Origin: Streptomyces sp. NRRL F-5630
GTDB lineage: Bacteria; Actinomycetota; Actinomycetes; Streptomycetales; Streptomycetaceae
Reading direction: 5' to 3'
Assembly: GCF_000719475.1 (NCBI RefSeq)
Contig: NZ_JOGO01000031.1
Location: 1 to 64,000 of the forward strand
DNA: 64,000 bases
Part shown: positions 61,079 through 64,000 of the stretch, one piece after another
Layout: the number at the start of each line of letters is the position of its first letter
Position numbering within the stretch: position 1 is the first letter of the stretch
Notes under the pieces: model-generated
The model's database searches: none
What the model saw: the letters and a program-made list of their open reading frames with translations, nothing else
What the model was told of the DNA's origin: nothing
Translations under genes and position numbers: made by a program

Positions 61079-62190
61079 CGGAGGCTTCCTTCGCTTTCGG
61101 CGGGTTCCCGGGGGCGGGTCGTGTCGGGCCTCGCGCCCGGCACGAGGGCGTCTTCGTCGTCGGGACCCGACGCTATCGCGAGCAGCCGGGCCGCCTTGAG
61201 TTCGGTCTCGCGCCACTCGCGTTCCGGGTCGGAGCCCCACGTGATGCCCGCCCCGGTGCCGAAGCGCACGACGGCCCCGCCCCGCCCGTCGCGGTCGATC
61301 CAGAAGGTCCGGATGCCCACGGCGAGCCGGCCGGTGCCGCGGTCGGCGTCGACCCAGCCGATGCCGCCGCAGTAGGGGCCGCGCGGCGCCGTCTCCAGCG
61401 CGGCGATGAGGCGCAGGGCGCTGGACTTCGGCGCGCCGGTGACGGAGCCGGGCGGGAAGCTCGCCGCCAGCAGGCCCGGCCAGCCCACGCCGGGCGCGAG
61501 TTCGCCCCGTACGGTCGAGACGAGGTGCGCGAGCCCCGGATGGTGCTCCACCGCGCACAGGGCGGGGACCGTGACGCTGCCCGTCGCGCAGGCGCGGCCG
61601 AGGTCGTTGCGGACGAGGTCCACGATCATCACGTTCTCGGCGTGGTCCTTCTCCAGAAGGTCGTCGGCGGTCCGCCCGGTGCCCTTGATGGGGCCCGACT
61701 CGACGGTGCGGCCCGCGCGGCGCAGGAAGAGTTCCGGTGACGCGCTCGCGATCTCGACGCCGTGCTCCGGCAGGCGGATCACGGAGGCGTACGGGGCGGG
61801 GTTGCCGCGGGCGAGGAGCGCGCCGAGCGCGTCCGGGTCGGCGGCGTCCGGATCGGGCAGCGGGGCACTCAGGACACGGCAGAGGTTCGCCTGGTAGACC
61901 TCGCCGCGTGCGATGCGGGCGCGTATCTCGCGTACCCCCGCGGTGTACGCGGCGCGGTCGAGCGAGGAGGTCCACGCCTGCGCGCGCGGTCCGTGCCAGG
62001 CTCCGGGGCGCACGGGCGGGGCGGGGACGCGGCGTACCTCCTCGAAGCGGGCGCAGACGAGGGCGCCGTCGAAGCCGGCGGCGACGGCCCAGAAACCGGA
62101 GCCGTCGAGCGCGGCCGGGTCGTCCGTGACGTCCCGCAGGCCGGTGGCGAGCAGGTCGCCGAAGCGGGCGAGGGGAGTCGGGGGGTGCAC
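61075..62190 (-). CDS. pabB: Aminodeoxychorismate synthase component I
   Basis: Chorismate-binding enzyme that makes aminodeoxychorismate. It has 371 residues with the family blocks EVYQANLCRVLSAPLP, SASPELFLRR, PIKGTGR (catalytic Lys), MIVDLVRNDLGR, FPPGSVTGAPK and GGIGWVDADRGTGRLAVGIRTF. The N-terminal portion is shorter than in anthranilate synthase. No pabA is adjacent, so a glutaminase must come from elsewhere. The GTG at 62190 is used; the gene faces away from the tRNA cluster. Confidence 0.93.
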   Translation of the reverse strand: MHPPTPLARFGDLLATGLRDVTDDPAALDGSGFWAVAAGFDGALVCARFEEVRRVPAPPVRPGAWHGPRAQAWTSSLDRAAYTAGVREIRARIARGEVYQANLCRVLSAPLPDPDAADPDALGALLARGNPAPYASVIRLPEHGVEIASASPELFLRRAGRTVESGPIKGTGRTADDLLEKDHAENVMIVDLVRNDLGRACATGSVTVPALCAVEHHPGLAHLVSTVRGELAPGVGWPGLLAASFPPGSVTGAPKSSALRLIAALETAPRGPYCGGIGWVDADRGTGRLAVGIRTFWIDRDGRGGAVVRFGTGAGITWGSDPEREWRETELKAARLLAIASGPDDEDALVPGARPDTTRPREPAESEGSLR

Positions 62191-62298
62191 GCGGGGAGTG
62201 TAGGCGGGCGCCGGGGAGCGGGCCCCGCCCGGGGCGCGCGCCGTGGCCGTCCGCTCGCTCCCTGTGGCCGCGCACGCGCACGCTGCGCAAACGCGTTT

Positions 62299-62326
62299 TT
62301 GTGCTGGCCCGGGAATCCGCTAGAGT
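62299..62326 (+). promoter_or_regulatory. Promoter of the tRNA cluster
   Basis: TTGTGC (62299-62304) and TAGAGT (62321-62326) are 16 nt apart and about 45 nt before the first tRNA. The T-rich run GTTTTTG just before adds to the contrast with the surrounding sequence. Likely drives Gly-Cys-Val-Val-Val. Confidence 0.7.
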
Positions 62327-62370
62327 TCCACTCGTCGCCGGGACGCGCCAAACGCCCCGGACACCGACAA

Positions 62371-62443
62371 GCGGACGTAGCTCAGTTGGTAGAGCGCAAC
62401 CTTGCCAAGGTTGAGGTCGCCAGTTCGAACCTGGTCGTCCGCT
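62371..62443 (+). tRNA. tRNA-Gly (GCC)
   Basis: 73 nt. Acceptor GCGGACG/CGTCCGC, anticodon stem CAACC/GGTTG with loop TTGCCAA and anticodon GCC, T-arm with AGTTCGAAC. CCA not encoded. Confidence 0.97.
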
Positions 62444-62477
62444 CGATGATGAAGGGCTCCCGAGTTCTTCATTACGG

Positions 62478-62548
62478 GGTGGAGTGGCCGAGAGGCGAGG
62501 CAACGGCCTGCAAAGCCGTCTACACGGGTTCAAATCCCGTCTCCACCT
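62478..62548 (+). tRNA. tRNA-Cys (GCA)
   Basis: 71 nt. Acceptor GGTGGAG/CTCCACC, anticodon stem ACGGC/GCCGT, loop CTGCAAA with anticodon GCA, T-arm GGGTTCAAATCCC. Confidence 0.97.
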
Positions 62549-62552
62549 CCAA

Positions 62553-62624
62553 GGACGATTAGCTCAGCGGGAGAGCGCTTCCCTGACACGGAAGAGGTCA
62601 CTGGTTCAATCCCAGTATCGTCCA
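62553..62624 (+). tRNA. tRNA-Val (GAC), copy 1
   Basis: 72 nt. Acceptor GGACGAT/ATCGTCC, anticodon stem CTTCC/GGAAG with loop CTGACAC, anticodon GAC, T-arm CTGGTTCAATCCCAG. It follows tRNA-Cys by only 4 nt. Confidence 0.97.
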
Positions 62625-62658
62625 CCGAGACCGGGCCCCTGGCCGCGGGTCTTGTCCC

Positions 62659-62730
62659 GCGCGATTAGCTCAGCGGGAGAGCGCTTCCCTGACACGGAAG
62701 AGGTCACTGGTTCAATCCCAGTATCGCGCA
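62659..62730 (+). tRNA. tRNA-Val (GAC), copy 2 with altered acceptor stem
   Basis: Same as copies 1 and 3 except that the acceptor is GCGCGAT/ATCGCGC: pair 2-71 is C-G instead of G-C and pair 3-70 is G-C instead of A-T. Pairing is preserved by compensatory change. Confidence 0.97.
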
Positions 62731-62775
62731 CGTGAGTTCACCTCTTGCGGCCCTCGGGTCGAAGGATGGTCCCGA

Positions 62776-62847
62776 GGACGATTAGCTCAGCGGGAGAGCG
62801 CTTCCCTGACACGGAAGAGGTCACTGGTTCAATCCCAGTATCGTCCA
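62776..62847 (+). tRNA. tRNA-Val (GAC), copy 3
   Basis: Identical to copy 1 over its 72 nt, acceptor GGACGAT/ATCGTCC, anticodon GAC. Confidence 0.97.
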
Positions 62848-62854
62848 CACCCGG

Positions 62855-62881
62855 AGCCCCCGGCCCTTGCGGCCGGGGGCT
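62855..62881 (+). terminator. tRNA cluster terminator
   Basis: AGCCCCCGGCC (62855-62865) pairs with GGCCGGGGGCT (62871-62881), 11 bp with a 5-nt loop, then TCCTCG. It closes the tRNA transcript 8 nt after the last tRNA. Confidence 0.9.
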
Positions 62882-62974
62882 TCCTCGTGCGCGGGTCGGG
62901 CGGGCGTGCGGACCGGGGGCGGACCCGTGTCCGAGGCCCCCGGGCCCGCGCCGCCCGCTCCGGCTCCCGTCCGC

Positions 62975-63244
62975 TCAGGAAGAGAAGAGCATCCGCCCGA
63001 AGCCGCGGTGCCCGCCGTGGTGTCCGTGGTGGCCTCCGTGGTGCGGGACGCCCCAGGGCGCGGCGGGGGCCGAGGGGTACTGCTGCGGCGGCGGGGCCGG
63101 CTGCGACCACTGCGCTTCCATGCGGGTCAGCGACTCCAGCTCGCCGTAGTCCAGGAATATCCCGCGACAGCCGGCGCACTGCTCGATCTGCACGCCACTG
63201 CGCTGGTAGGTGTGCATGGGGGCACCGCACTTCGGACACTGCAT
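62975..63244 (-). CDS. Small TFIIB-type zinc-ribbon protein with His-rich tail
   Basis: 89 residues. An N-terminal zinc ribbon (CPKCGAPMHTYQRSGVQIEQCAGC) supplies two Cys pairs, followed by a Gln/Pro linker and a histidine/glycine-rich tail (HHGGHHGHHGGH) that could bind metal. The ATG at 63244 has GGGAG 5 nt upstream; four more residues from GTG 63256 are possible. The family is annotated as zf-TFIIB; its job in bacteria is not known. Confidence 0.85.
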   Translation of the reverse strand: MQCPKCGAPMHTYQRSGVQIEQCAGCRGIFLDYGELESLTRMEAQWSQPAPPPQQYPSAPAAPWGVPHHGGHHGHHGGHRGFGRMLFSS

Positions 63245-63328
63245 CCTGACTCCCACTCCTCGCCCGGCACGACGGCTTCGCGGCCGCCGGGCCGCCCTGA
63301 TTCCTCCTGTCAGGACGCGCGGGCACGG

Positions 63329-64000
63329 TCAGGGGTTCCCCCCGGCTTCGGCGGGCGGGAGTCGGGCGATGCGGGCGCAGGCGTCGAGGACCGCGGTCTC
63401 CGCGTCGTCCAGCGTACGGCCCGCCTCGGTCGCCTTGGCGAGGGCGAGCGCGGCGGTCTGCACGGTGAGCGCGCGGGCGGGGATGTCGAGGCGGACCCAG
63501 GGGTCGCCCCGGCCCGGTACCGCGCTGCCGCCCGCGGCCCGGTAGGCCCCGAGGAAGGTGGACCAGTCGGCGGCCGAGAGCAGTCCGCAACCGTGCCAGG
63601 CGGCGGGCCTGGCGAGGTCCCAGGCGGGGTCGCCCAGTCCCAGGTCGTCGATGTCGATGAGCCGCCACGGACCGCGCGGGGCCGGGTGGCGCACGAGTTG
63701 GCCCAGGTGGAGGTCCCCGTGGCACAGCGCGAGGGCGGGGCCCGGCGTCTCGCCGCGTGCCCAGGGGGGCAGCGTCGCCCAGGCGCGCAGGACGAGGCCG
63801 CTGCCGCGCGGCGGCGCCGCCGCGCGCATCCGCGCGACGGCGCGGGCCGCCTTCACCGGTCCGCGCATGGGAGGCAGCGGGCCGGGCAGCGCGAGCGGGT
63901 CGGCGGTGTGCAGGCGGGCCAGGAGGACGGCCGCCTCCTCCCAGGGCGCGAGTTCGGGGGCGTGCGGGTCCACGGGGGAGCCGTGGGGCCAGCAGCTCAC
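63329..64000 (-). CDS. Aminoglycoside-type phosphotransferase family protein (3' part; 5' end outside window)
   Basis: At least 223 residues are visible and the frame is open to the window edge. The kinase C-lobe shows the catalytic loop CHGDLHLGQL and the metal motif DIDDLGLGDPAWDLARP. The N-lobe expected of about 80 residues is missing, so the gene almost certainly continues beyond 64000. The substrate is unknown: APH-like kinases act on antibiotics, choline or other small molecules. The gene might also start at GTG 64000, but that would leave no ATP-binding lobe. Confidence 0.85.
   Translation of the reverse strand: MSCWPHGSPVDPHAPELAPWEEAAVLLARLHTADPLALPGPLPPMRGPVKAARAVARMRAAAPPRGSGLVLRAWATLPPWARGETPGPALALCHGDLHLGQLVRHPAPRGPWRLIDIDDLGLGDPAWDLARPAAWHGCGLLSAADWSTFLGAYRAAGGSAVPGRGDPWVRLDIPARALTVQTAALALAKATEAGRTLDDAETAVLDACARIARLPPAEAGGNP

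Noticed and set aside
62371..62847. Integrated element at the tRNA cluster
   Set aside because: No integrase, no duplicated tRNA 3' end outside the intact genes and no composition change nearby; repeated Val tRNAs explain the direct repeats.

Overview
The window is a very GC-rich actinobacterial chromosome segment that I assign to Streptomyces. The direct evidence is a BldD protein with the complete c-di-GMP-binding signature, an intact sporulation protein SsgB, a zinc-free ribosomal protein S4, frequent GTG starts, near-universal G/C at third codon positions, and ATGA/GTGA stop-start overlaps. The gene order (pyr-carAB, bldD, nusB-efp, aroBKCE, mltG-ruvX-alaS, rpsD, hisS, relA-apt-secFD-yajC-ruvBAC, pdxST, phospholipid/PIM genes, thrS, ssgB) matches, as I recall it, the core region around bldD and ssgB of Streptomyces coelicolor. 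I see no insertion sequence, prophage, CRISPR array or integrase; this is core chromosome.

Layout. 1-8143 (minus): the pyrimidine operon pyrR-pyrB-pyrC-(PH-like membrane gene)-carA-carB, with a PyrR-binding RNA loop next to the pyrR ribosome-binding site. 8144-8902: bldD (plus) with tandem BldD boxes on its promoter. 9243-19336 (minus): nusB, efp, an M24-fold protein with altered metal ligands, a P-loop protein with a repetitive disordered N-terminus, the shikimate genes aroB-aroK-aroC-aroE, mltG and ruvX. 19342-23702 (minus): alaS, two small membrane-associated genes and rpsD. An iron-regulator box lies between rpsD and the divergent DUF2470 gene. 24786-29625 (minus): SRPBCC, rarA, a VKOR-like protein, hisS, an MBL hydrolase. 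29791-32036 (plus): membrane-anchored cyclophilin and a DUF349 coiled-coil protein. 32101-44247 (minus): relA, apt, secF, secD, yajC, ruvB, ruvA, ruvC, yebC, pdxT, pdxS. 44474-47987 (minus): LemA-like protein, then phosphatidylinositol mannoside genes (pimA-like glycosyltransferase, acyltransferase, PIP synthase). 48309-53388: unknown membrane protein, HIT protein, K+ channel, thrS. 53775-62190: an exonuclease-like protein that has lost its catalytic residues, two tRNA-Val(CAC) copies, ssgB, a CGNR regulator, small membrane proteins, a DsbA-like protein, tandem GNAT, pabC-pabB. 62371-62847: tRNA cluster Gly-Cys-Val-Val-Val. The window ends with a small zinc-ribbon protein and the truncated end of a phosphotransferase gene.

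Functional themes: nucleotide synthesis (pyr, apt), aromatic and folate precursors (aro, pab), translation (alaS, hisS, thrS, rpsD, efp, tRNAs), stringent response (relA), protein export (secDF-yajC), recombination (ruvABC, rarA, ruvX), vitamin B6 (pdxST), cell-envelope lipids (pgsA-patA-pimA) and developmental control (bldD, ssgB).

I found no obviously new multi-gene system. The observations most worth following are the iron box between rpsD and the DUF2470 gene, the exonuclease-fold protein that lost all five DEDDh catalytic positions, the M24 protein beside efp with three of five metal ligands changed, the PyrR loop abutting the pyrR Shine-Dalgarno, and three intergenic regions carrying degenerate 20-24 bp tandem repeats, one of them forming a small heptad-repeat ORF coupled to ruvB.
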